Translations under genes and position numbers: made by a program
DNA from: Stratiolaelaps scimitus
Taxonomy: Eukaryota; Arthropoda; Arachnida; Mesostigmata; Laelapidae
Length of the DNA stretch: 64,000 nt
Reading direction: 5' to 3'
Assembly (NCBI GenBank): GCA_019614645.1
Contig: JABWDB010000002.1
Coordinates: forward strand, 21,503,501 to 21,567,500
The notes under the pieces: model-generated
The model's input: only the letters and a program-made list of their open reading frames with translations
Told to the model about the DNA's origin: nothing
Databases searched by the model: none
In this document: piece after piece, positions 39,635 to 51,353 of the stretch
How positions within the stretch are numbered: the first letter of the stretch is position 1
Layout of the letters: each line of letters starts with the position of its first letter

Positions 39635-42600
39635 CTGCCTCCATATCACACGTGAGCTTTGCTCTAAAGTGTAATGTATGGCTGTACCTTGTTGTCTATG
39701 AGAGAGATAGAGAGAGAGAGAGAGATTGTGAGGTTTGGCGTTCTTACCCGACATCAGACAGTAAAAGTGGTGTTATTACGAACTGTTGATGTTGCTGCTG
39801 CTGTTGCTGGTATTATGAACTAGCTGCAATGCGTATACTGACTCTTGTCGCGATTGAGAGCAGCGGTTTATCGGCAGTCGTTTCTCAAGTTCGTTGTGGT
39901 GTCACAAACAAAACTGTTGCAATTCCTTTTCGCCACCATAGAACAGCTGACACTGTTCAACGCTCGAGTCAACATCTGGGTACAGCCGTTAAGCTCAACG
40001 CATTGCAGCTCACTTCGAATGTTGCTACGCAGCATTGGTGGCCCAACTAACCCCGTCTCGATAATTTGCCCTCGTACGATACACGCACCCAGATACGCTA
40101 CACCCACATACACACATACAGACAGGGACACAGGCTGACGCTTACTCCTGACTAGTGCTTCTAATAGGTAATAAATCCCAGGAGAATCCTCTCTGTTTTA
40201 TTAAGTGTGTTCAGGCATTTCGTATCCGGTACCTAGCAGTGCTACTCGGTGGCCAGCCAACTCAGGAAGCTGAACGAGCCGGAGAGTGACAGCCAAAGGG
40301 ATTGCGGTGCGGCGACGAGAAACGAGAAGGTTGCTCACGGCTGGACGAAGAACAGAGCGGAACAAGGAACTCCTCAGCTCAGACAATTAGGCACAGAAAA
40401 GGGCAATAGAACAACAGCGTTAACGACGAGGTGCAAGCACTTACTTCCTTACGAACGTAGAAGGACACAGCGAACTGAACTGAACAGTCAGTCGGACCCG
40501 TTTCCACAGGGGGGCAGTGCAGGGTGGCTATCAATACTCGCAATGGCTGTGGTGGACTAGCGGTCCCCTAATCCCGACCTGCTTCTCCGATCCAGTAAGT
40601 GTTCGTACGTAAAGGCAAATATATATATATATATACATACGAGGATGATTACGTAATTCAATTCAAAACGTAATTACCTGAGTAATTCACAGAGGAAGGT
40701 ACAAGAGTGCATTTTTACAATGCTGTTCATACAAAAGCAGTTGGCAAAGCCAACTATTATATATGAACAGTGTGGCCTTCTTTAAAATCATTTGTCTATA
40801 CAGAAAATTTTGCGCATGTTTTGCGTTCTTTTGTTTACTTAGACGACTCCATGATGAGCCTTGGTGGGGTCGACAATTGATACAGTTAGACAAGAGCTTT
40901 TCAGATCAGTAGTTGTTTTACAAAACGTATTTCGACTGGTAGGAAACGAACCCATGCTGGCTTCAGTTTCCCGTGCTCAACCTTATTAGGGACCAAATTG
41001 AAAGTGTTCTCAAAAAATTACTTTGCTAGTAGACGCTAACTAATTCAACTTCGCGCTACCCGTCCAGCTGAATACGACTCATGGCCATTCGAGCTTGTCG
41101 ATATACCATATATTTCACTCATTGCTGACCTGCCTCCATTCAGCCAATAATGGCTCGTTAATATAATTAACATATCGAAGAAATTGCTCAGCCAGCCGTT
41201 CCACAAGGGGCAACCTAACAAATCGTTCTTACCATACACATTGTATCAGCCTACCGTTAATAGTCAACGCTTGTGACTGCTCATTTCCTCTTAGTGTTTT
41301 CGCCTTGCCGCTGCCGAACCTCAATGGCTACGCCCTTGATCAGCTAATACCGACCGGCCGACCACAAACATCGCTACAATTGTTGTTACTGCTGTTATGC
41401 CTTAGTTACTTCGTTTGTGACAGGCGTTTTGTCATCTAGAGCCAGCAGCAACTAGCTTCCGCAGTGCTTTTACTTCAAATCACTTCGAGGGAGAGAGCGG
41501 AAGCTACCTGACAACCTGACTACATGGCCAAAATGTATTATACGTCCGCCCTGCTTCGATGACGACGCTGGCGGACCGTTGCCATTTTCTCAAAGAAAAG
41601 GAATCCTTAAAGAAAAAGAAAGAAAACACGACTCCGAAAATGGACAGAGCCGTCGTCATGCACTTCGACGTTATTCCATTGTCATCTCGTCGCGTCCAGT
41701 TCAGAACAGTTCCGTTCAGGCGCCGAACCCGCAGGCAACGCTCGCCTCCCCTTTGATCGGATCTATCGAGACGAAAGAGGGTTCCGCTAAGCGCGACTGT
41801 GACTTTCGTGGGTCATGGCGTTGAGTCTCTGCCTCTCTGCGCTGCCTATGCGCTCCTTCGTAGTCGAATACCAAAGAACTTGCCAAAATGGTTACAACAT
41901 CGATACATATCTATTTACGATTGAGCCGTTTAGAGCTCCTCAAAGGCCGCGTGGGTGTCAGAGAGAGGGCATTTCCTTATCTATTTATTAGCATTTCCCC
42001 AAATATAATAAAACATAGTTGAACGTTGGTTGTCAGTATGAGAGAGTAAAGCGGAGAGCTGAACTAATCGTACATATATTGCAAGAAGTACAATTTGTTC
42101 AATTACATTTCATAATAAATACAGGAACAGAACTGATATATGTATATATATATTTCATATATGTCAGTCGCGGAGCAACACAGCCTGATCATAAACAGGC
42201 CAATACAGCCGAACAAGCCAAGAACAGAAAATACGCCTCTTTTGACGAATGAGTACTACTACTTCAGACCTGTAACCTTCGAAATATTGGGGGGACCGGG
42301 GATACAATCATGGATCGCTCTCTCTCTCTCTCTCGCCCTTATGTCTCTGGTAAATTAATTACAAACTGTTGAGGATTCTCGATGCAACCGAAGGTAGTGT
42401 GGCCACATTTCCCTTTTGTCTATGAACTGTTCCTATGGGCAATATGTGTCTGACAATAGCTGACTGTGAGTGGCGGAAATATCATGCGTCCCCTGCTGAT
42501 TGCCCTCTTCTTTGGTGATCATTGTAAGCTGTACGAAACCGAACTTGTGATACCCATGCGTTCCCGAGGTATTGTGGCAAACTATCAGTGTGCAGCGTCG

Positions 42601-44925
42601 GAACTGCCCGGCTTTATTGTCACGTTTGTGAGCTGGTAACTAATTTAATTTGTCAATGAACCAATCGATACGCGACAATACGGTGGATTATGAAAACAGC
42701 GATTAAAACATGTCTCAAAAACGCCTGTCACGCAGTAGTTTGATTTGCGTAAAACTTTCGAGGATACGAATAATCGAGGGTACAGAGCCACCGATTAAAT
42801 GCGATCCATAGAAGTGTCTTATCAACACACACACACATTTTCGCTAATTATCTGCACATCGCCCTTACACCGATCCTGATCTTGTATTTACTAGATGAAA
42901 TTCTCCAATCAATTTCGTGAACCTCGACCACTGATCCAGGTCTAAAATTCAGTAAAACAATTTCGAAACGCAACGCCGTGCCGAGGTGACAAAAGCATAC
43001 AAATGTGTGAGTGCCACTGGTCAGCCGGGAAAGCGCGCCTACCACAAATATCCTACTGTGACGATGATCATCGGATCGCATAAATCGCCGCGGTCGTCTC
43101 TCGAAGTCTACCCTCGTCTCGTGGGTTATAGACATACCTGATGTGGCTCTATCGTAGCTCGTCAAGCGGCGGAAATGGCAGTGGCACTCAGCGTATGTCA
43201 CTCGACCTGTCAGTGATTCCGCCCTGTTACTCGCTGCCAGCATTCGCCACCCCCGGCAAATTGCAAAGAGGGCCTGCAGAATGAATAAACGGATCGAGTC
43301 AGATCGGAGACCCACCGTTGTGGTCTATGTTATCTGCTGTTAGCGAAGCAAGCGAATGCTTTTAGGCGATTCTGGATGTAATTGAAATTACAACGCCGGA
43401 ATAATTTACGATATCTGAAGCTATCGTAGGTAGAGACTGCTCCGGCAGTGAGCCTACTTTCATCTGCTGACGAGAAAAATGTATCATGGTAGATCTTTTC
43501 ATCTTCGATGTTATGAACGTGCCAATTCTAGCTGCTGTTTGAATCTATAAAACGCGTCTCAGTGAACCTCGAGATCAGGCAGCAATCTGAGGGTGGCACA
43601 AGGACAGGTTCGGTTTTTGTGTCTAGGGTGCGAACGTGTGTGGAGGATCGAGAGGGTTGGTGAACCTCAGAGTGGTTCAGTGCAGCCGAGATCAGTGATG
43701 CTTCACGAGTTGATATGAGCTCACAGCTACTGAGCAGAAGGCCAATAAAAGCTACTACTAAAAGTCTACGAAAGGTGAGTTGACTTGAACGAATCACGAC
43801 ACCGGGTTCACGGGCTCATCTGCGCTAGATAGTAGCTGCTTCTGAGCTCAATGTCACAAATATTGCTCGCGTCAATTTTGCTGTTTCTGTTAGAGAGGTG
43901 GTGGCGGTGTTCTGCTCGGAACAACTCGGAGTGCCGTTTCCAGCAGGCTGCCAGAGACGATTTTGACGAGCAGTCCAAAGCAATTTAGTGTTTTCTACCG
44001 GTGACGCGCACGAGGACAATGAATAACATAGCAATCGAACAATCCTGTGTGGAAATCACATTTATTAGTAATGAGTAACTAAACAACAGAATCATGTTCA
44101 TTCCTCTGGCGGCCATAGCGATACATAGTATCCAATATTGTATCAGCAATTCGCTGGCGTTAAAAGTAACGCTCAGGTTGCTCAGACGGTATTTACCTCG
44201 TGGACACCTCTTGATTGGCAATAGTGTCGCATCATGTATCAGTCCGCCATCAGCTATATAATACATGGAACGCCGTTGATTTCGTTATGTGAGCGTCTAC
44301 CCTCTCGTGAGACACCCACAGAACTCTGCCACTACAGCACGAGAAGGAGAGGTCATTTTGAACAAAATTGACCACACCTCTTAGTCGCGACATCGCTTCT
44401 AAGTGGTGTCACTGGACCACGAAGGACCGACGCTGAGCGAGTCCGCAACAACTGAGCCTGTTTTAAGGGTCAGACATTTTCCGTTTCATTTAAGCGCAAC
44501 ATCTACCGAGATCTCATAATAGTGTTTTCTGTCAGCAGCAGAGGATAACCTTAGGCACAGCTATCGAAGCACAACATAGTGTTCGATCGATCGTGTTAGG
44601 GCGGCTGTAAACTTCATTGTTGGCTGCTTCTGGAGCTCTTCGAGGCTCTGAGGACTTCTCGCTCCTGGAGCAGCATTGGCGTAATCTCCACTGCTGCAAG
44701 TACTAACACTGCTGTTCCACCTACGTTAGCTGGTAAAGTTTACGAGCGAACCAAATGCATCTCATGCGCCGTGGCCAAAGAGCACCCCGTGATAGATCGC
44801 TAATTACTGAGTCATATAAATTGTCCCGATAAAAATTGTCGCCGTGAATAAAACTATAAACAAGCTCTTGAAGGGCCCTAAAGCAACACGTGTGGTACAC
44901 AGTCCCCGGTACGCTAAAATCTGTG

Positions 44926-44955
44926 CTATATATATATATATATATATATATATAA
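44926..44955. repeat. (TA)n microsatellite
   Basis: A pure TA tract of about 30 nt. Confidence 0.95.
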
Positions 44956-46499
44956 CGGTAACAGAATCTGATGATATGTTTGAGTCCCGTACTTGGAGAG
45001 ATCTTCTCAAAACTCCCCTTCGCTTGAATATTTTCTGCATGGACATTTTAGCTAGTTTTCGCAAAGTTTACTACGACATTCATTCTAGAACGCGTGGTAC
45101 CATCATCATACACAGACGCATTCTAATCAAAAGTAGCCGTCTTAAAGGCTTTGGCGGGGCCGCTAGAGGTAAGGCGTCTGTCATACAGTCGCACTTGTGC
45201 GCCTGCAGCGCCGTCTGACGAGCATGACAGGAACGTCGTTCGGAAAGGCTGTCCTGAAAGCCCGCTCCGGAGCAACAACCAATACGAGGATGACCTGAGG
45301 ACCGGAACGGCACATTCCAAAAAACGTCCTGCATAATCATAACCACCGGGACGCGTACAGCAATGATTATGCATTACGATGCTTGGCATCCCCTTACTCC
45401 GGGACACTGCATGTTAATGGAATGCTTCATAACACGAAGATATGTCTAATATTCCTATGATAGCGGCCATATATGAGTACGTTTGTTTTGTACGTGCGTA
45501 GAAGTTGGCACGTCGTAAGGAATGGATAGATGCTGAGTTGTAACGCTTGATTGTACCATATATATATACATATATATGTAAACGTGTGTGTTTGTGTGTG
45601 TAAATGAGGCATTTTCATGCAACGGGGACGGTCTATGTTTAACCCAAGGGCCCGTTTTTGCGGGAGGACTTCGCCATTTATCGGGTAATGATATATACTG
45701 CATTATACATAAATGATTTATAGAGCAGTTAATCGAATCAGGCGACCTGTCGACCTACCACGATATCTCGAAGTTTAAGGTTTACCATCAGCAATTTTCG
45801 CTGACAGTAACTTACTGAACGATAGAACCGCTCGGGAGATTGATGAGACGACTGAGTAAAGATGAACGAAGCTTTTGATTAGTAGGTATCTCAACCTGTT
45901 TGTGCCGACATTTGCTCACACACCACAGATATGCTTGCTGGTACATATCCTTTTCATGTCAATTTTAATAATCGAGATGTTCTCAGTTGAAAGTAAGAAC
46001 GATCTATAAATTACAAAACAGATGATGCATGTTTCAGTTCCAATATGTCTAATACTTCATTACACCAAACCATGTACATAAGATGATTCGTCTCAGTTCG
46101 GTCACTGCAATTGGTGCTCTTAACTTTTAATGGCGTATCGTTGTCATATTTGTTCTTAACGAGTAACGTACGCACCGAGCAGGGCTCTTGATGGTCGTCT
46201 TTCATCTCCTCAGTTTTCATGCGCAGAGAATACTATAGTACAGACCTGTTAACGCATTGTCAGCCCCAGCAGCGCGTCGCCCAGCGCCGTGATCCTTCTC
46301 CGAATGCTGCGCAATTTCCTTCGTTTTTCATGTACAGGAGTGACATCGCTATTCACTTTATTCCCACTATTGTCTACCTGACAAGTATGGTCTGAGATTT
46401 TGTCAGGGAGAGAAACAATGTTGTTCCATCGCCTCCTGTCTTTCATTGCAGCCTGGAATACTGTGTATGCTGTTTACGTATGTTAGTGCTGCTGGAGAT

Positions 46500-48640
46500 T
46501 GCATTGTTGCCTATAGACGCCTCGAACTATGGCTTCCAGGAGCGCCGCGGGCCTCAATTCCCAGATAAACTACACCTTTCTCAGCCGGGTGTCACCGCTC
46601 GTACAGGACAAACTATTTGTACAGGGCCTTGACACAGTGCAACCCGCCCCTGTGGTTTGCAATCTATTCGTTCGGCCTTATTCAATAGATTATATATTGT
46701 TGTACCATTGTACTTTTGAATCGACCTTCTGCTCAGCTGATGCCTCTGCCGATGCCACCGTTCCCCTCATACGCATCTCGGTGGCTTGGACGATGTTCCA
46801 ACAGTCACCAGCCACCAGCCCATCCACTTGTGTATGAGATCAGAGTCATCTATAATATCTCCCTGACTCGTTTTCTGTCTGGCCAACTGCCGGTCCCGAC
46901 CGCCGCCACCACCGCCGCCGTTGTTTCTGCTGCTGCTGCTGTTGTTGTTGTTGTTGTAGTGAGTGAACATCAGATCGATGCCGTCCTTGGCCGGTTGCGA
47001 GCGACCAGTCCACCACCGTTTGCCCTCTCTCGATTCTTGCAGCTCGCAGGCGCGGCGGAATCACCCTAATGGCAACAACAGTAACAATAGTGACACTCCT
47101 ACAGAGTCGTAAACGGAGTACGTTGGCTGTTGGCTTGCCATCTGAATCACTTGCTGATTGACTGAGGGAGCCCACGAGTGAGTGCCTACTGACCAGCTAC
47201 TGACCAGTAGATGTCAGTTAGTTGTTGATGCTGGCCGAACAGAGGCAACAGCGACAAAAAAGTTGGCAGCAATCGTCACGCATTCGAACGTTAACACGAA
47301 CAGCAACCGATAGCTACCGCCTACCACCTACATTGCAGCCCGCGCGCGGAGCACCCTTCATGTTTTGTGTTGGCGACATTCTCTCATCTCATCTCGCTAG
47401 CGAATACATTGGTCCGTTCTCACCTCCGCTTCAGCGCACTGCGTCCCACCGATCGTTCCACCAAGTCGCCGGTACGGACTAGGCTGGGATAGGCTAGGTT
47501 AGGCAAGGATAGGCTAGGCAAGGTACTGCCACCGCGCGTCATTCACTCACTCACAGGCGACTTTGGCGCCAAGCGCCGAGAACCACAACGTCCCCTTCAA
47601 GCGAATACCAACGAGTCAGGCATCATCAGGAACCAGGTTCTCGCCGACGGACTGTACATAACGACACACATACAGACAGATAGACAGCTCGCTCTTTGAC
47701 GGCCTCCAGCTTGGCCGGCTGGCCTGCCTGCCTGCCGCCGGCTGGAAGCGAGGGTAATTCTGCGTCGCCATCTCCGCTCGAGACGGGCGTCGGTGGCTGC
47801 GGTGACGGCTGCGCCATCACATCTAATAGTAAAACGTCTAGCCTCAGTAGTCGTAGTAGTAATAGTAGTTGGGTAGTAGCAAGAGCAACCGTTGTCCGTC
47901 CGTGTGCGCGCGACCTATCTATGTGTCTATCCATTGTGGCTATTTCATCTCGCTAATTCGGTAGGTTGGGGCGAGCAGCGCGCACTCACTATCCTGCCTG
48001 TCTCCCTGACGTACGTCGGAAACAGCAGCAGCGGCAGCAGCGAGCGAACTTGCGCCATCGAGCCCACTCCCTGATCTAAACATGAGCAAGAGGTGGTAGT
48101 AACTCGCCTGCGCGTCGCTGTACCGCCGAAAGGGTGAGGCGGGTGAGACCATCTCTGACCAAGTTAGCGCCGAGCAGTCAGCCAACCAGCCAACAGATAC
48201 GCAGGCAAAGAGGGGGACGGACCGATGGACGGACACATCGTCGGAGTGAGCCAACGACGAAGACACGATCAGACTTGAATAACAACGAAAACGACGGGTG
48301 GCGTGGCAGACCCAGCGCTTCACACTGACCAGAAAATCTACCGGTGCGACCTAAGCCGGCTCCGAGCTTCGGGATTCACAGCGCACTCTGATAAACCGTG
48401 TCCCGTCCACTGCATCGTGAACGCTGATTGTGGACAGCTCGTGTTGCGTTTTGCGGGGAGGCCCTGCCCGGAAGTCTCAGAAATATCTCCGATTTTAACA
48501 GCGTTATTGTCGCCTACGCAAGAAGTCCGCAAGATAGGCCAATTGACTGTTGTTGGTGGGGAGTATTGGCACTCGTGCGTGATTAGTCAGTGGTTTAACT
48601 GAGACGGTATCGCACCTTGATAACGTTTTGTGTGGCTCAA
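46500..48640. other. GC-rich stretch upstream of the small heat shock protein gene
   Basis: Likely regulatory and 5' leader DNA. It holds CTG/GTT repeats (46.93-46.96 kb), AGC/GCA repeats (about 48.02-48.05 kb) and a local GGATAGGCTAGG-type repeat at 47480-47525. No canonical TATA box or inverted GAA heat-shock element array was evident near the ATG. Confidence 0.4.
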
Positions 48641-48657
48641 GTCAAGCATACAATACA

Positions 48658-48849
48658 ATGTTGGATCCCTTCGAGCGCGAGCGGGCGTGTATTCATTGCG
48701 GGCATCGCGAGGGATCCTGCTCCGGATCGCCGGCGCCTCCTGCAGGGGACCGCGCCTCCCTTTGGGATTGGTTTGATCGCAAGATGGAAGAAATGCACGA
48801 AGAGCTAATGCGCGAACGTGAGAAGATCTTCGGACCCACCTTTGGAGAT
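48658..48849 (+). CDS. Small heat shock protein, coding exon 1
   Basis: This exon encodes residues 1-64, the N-terminal arm, and ends at GGAGAT|GTAAGT, a strong donor, in phase 0. The Cys-x2-Cys with flanking His is unusual for this family, whose N-terminal arms vary widely. Confidence 0.82.
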
Positions 48850-51311
48850 GTAAGTGAAGTTTTGTCGCAACTTACTTACGAGTATACGGCTAGGCTAACT
48901 GGGATTTCTCGAGTATGATTTGATAAATGGCTGTTATAAGTTGTAATACATAATGCAGCAGTAATGGGGGCTGTACTTGTGCGTTTGTGAGTGGTATATA
49001 TAGATACATGCATATATACATATGCATAAATCATCTCAAATATTTCTAACTTTTCAGCCATACAAATCAATAGGAACTCTGAGCGTTATTCAGTCGCACA
49101 GTGTCTACACAGAGTAATTCCCACAAACAACAGGTTTAGTCCTGCATTAATACTAAAATTGCACTTGTCTCTGTTCGATAAACGTTCGGTACAAATGATG
49201 CCACAACAACCCTTTATCTACGCAAAGGTGTTCTTTAGCAAGGTGAGCATACTTACATTCGGTTGCTTCTAAGGGCGTGAATGACCCCGAATACGGTTTT
49301 CTCTAGATGTTGTTCATCTGATAGATGATGTTGTTGTTGTTGTTGTTTTTCTTGTTTTCCTCTACTTACGAACGTAGAAGTGATAAGTTAATATATCCTA
49401 TCCATGATCGCCCCTTGTCTCTAATATAAAGCATATACACCGAATCGGCGAATGCCGACTGAGCAACAACGCAGCGCGTGCATGTCGCCGTTTGCATACG
49501 CTAGGGCTGCCAGCTGTAACAGCATAACCGTCGTAAAATCGTATTTTTATCGATAACAGAAGGTGGACAAACACCGAGGAGGAGCCAGTGAGCCAGAGAG
49601 TGCGATTCAACTAACAAACGAAGCCTCGCGTAATCATTAGCATATGACAACGTACTCGTATTCAAGGGCTTCTCTTCGCCCCGGCAGACAGTGCACATGT
49701 CGTTGAATGTCGCTGAATTCACTCAATAATATGATACCCATATCACACACACACGCATGCTTGTGCAGCACTTCTGCGGCTTATATTTGCATTTTTCTAC
49801 TGCCCTGCAAAGATCACTCATAACTCGTCCCGCGTCAGCGTATGCCTAAATCAATCCAGCGTAAAAACACATTACAACACTAGCGGACATGAGCACATAT
49901 ATAAAACAATGAGAAATAATACTATAAAATAAATAGATAAGTAAATATACATGTGGTGTGCGCATCGTAAATTGGAAAAATGTCCACTTCTCTACTGTTT
50001 ATAGCTCTATTGTTTATTGAGGTGAACAGCTGTGGTGAATCGATCAGGCCTCGTTCAATCATTAGCGGAGTCAGCGGACTACAATGGGCGGTGGTTTCTT
50101 TGTCAGCTACACCGCAAGCATGACTCGTTTGTGGTGTCTATAGTAATCCTATATAACACACGCATTTTGCACGTTCATCGGTCGCATTTTTGTTTTTCAT
50201 TTATTTCATATACTAACTAGATGTATGCATCTATTTACCGGCCTGTATCTCTGTGCACACCAGTGAAAATAGGATTTGTCAGTATCACCGATCGTGTACC
50301 GCTCCCGTCTGCTTGCTAAGCCATAGTAGTAGAATTAGATAGCACGTTTTTAAAGAACGATGGGATATGCCAGCCCGTAATCACTGAAGTGCTTCTCGAA
50401 AATCGTCCGCATTGCTCCCTAAGTTCCGCATATTTTATAGCAACAGTAGTATCTGCTATGCTGGGGTTTATTACACGATCTCGGCGGTAGCCAGGCTCTG
50501 CATGCATTGCGACAAGCGTGGAGAATTGTTAGTCCTGAACAGGCAGTGAGTGATCTATAATGGACATTTTGTCTATCTGTGCCCTTAAGATCGATTATTT
50601 TCGTCTCATCGGCGGCACGTCATTGATCATTATTTGTTTTGTTTGGAGTCCGTTAGATGAAGGTCAGTTGCCCATAGTGTCTCGACCATATGATAGATAT
50701 ATCCCTGGCTTTAATGCTCTGTTGCAGTTGTTTTGCCTAAATCATTTCTCGGTGTTCAGACCGGTCACACGGTCTAGGGTCGAGCACAAACATATCATCT
50801 CAGTAAATTCGTTGACTCATTTGCATGAACTACATAGCTACTAGTTTTTTTTGCTTCCTGCTCATGCAACGCATTCAATGCATGATACTATATTTAGCCA
50901 TTTGCGTTTACGATGTACGCACAGGTGCGCGGCTTCCTGAGTCCACAAAGGCGTCTACGAATGTTCGACACAATGTTTCCCGAGTACGGGGACATCTCGC
51001 ACCGGATCGGCTCTCCCCAGCCGAAATTTTCCAGGGACGCTAGAAGTGGCTTGCTGACCCTTGAGCTGGAAACTGGCGAGGCAACGGTGCCAGAGGACGT
51101 CCAAGTCCGCGTTCGTGGCCGAGAGGTTTCATTTTCAGCCAAAAGCGAGAAGCGAAGTGGAGATGGCCGGGATTATTCATTCAGGTAGGTCAATCAAGTA
51201 TCCATCAATTCATATGATGGCAGAGCTACGATTTTGTTGAACGGGTCGTGTCTTGCTTTTTTGTGGATGAGCTTCTGGTTCTGGGCACCTATACTCTGAG
51301 CGTACACTGCT

Positions 51312-51353
<42 letters not shown>

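Larger units (their letters stand above)
38480..46480. other. Non-coding region
   Basis: Nothing recognised as coding. Contains a C run at 39017-39025, CT/AG and TA tracts, and a short exon-like ATG frame at 43715-43774 ending at AAAG|GTGAGT. The minus strand of that area is also open and starts with a hydrophobic signal-like stretch but has no ATG. Confidence 0.45.

Noticed and set aside
42848..43315. 155-codon minus frame
   Set aside because: No ATG at its start, no recognisable domain; length is compatible with chance in this window.
47480..47525. GGTTAGG-like motifs resembling arthropod telomere repeats
   Set aside because: Only one TTAGG unit among degenerate GGATAGGCTAGG copies; not a telomeric array.
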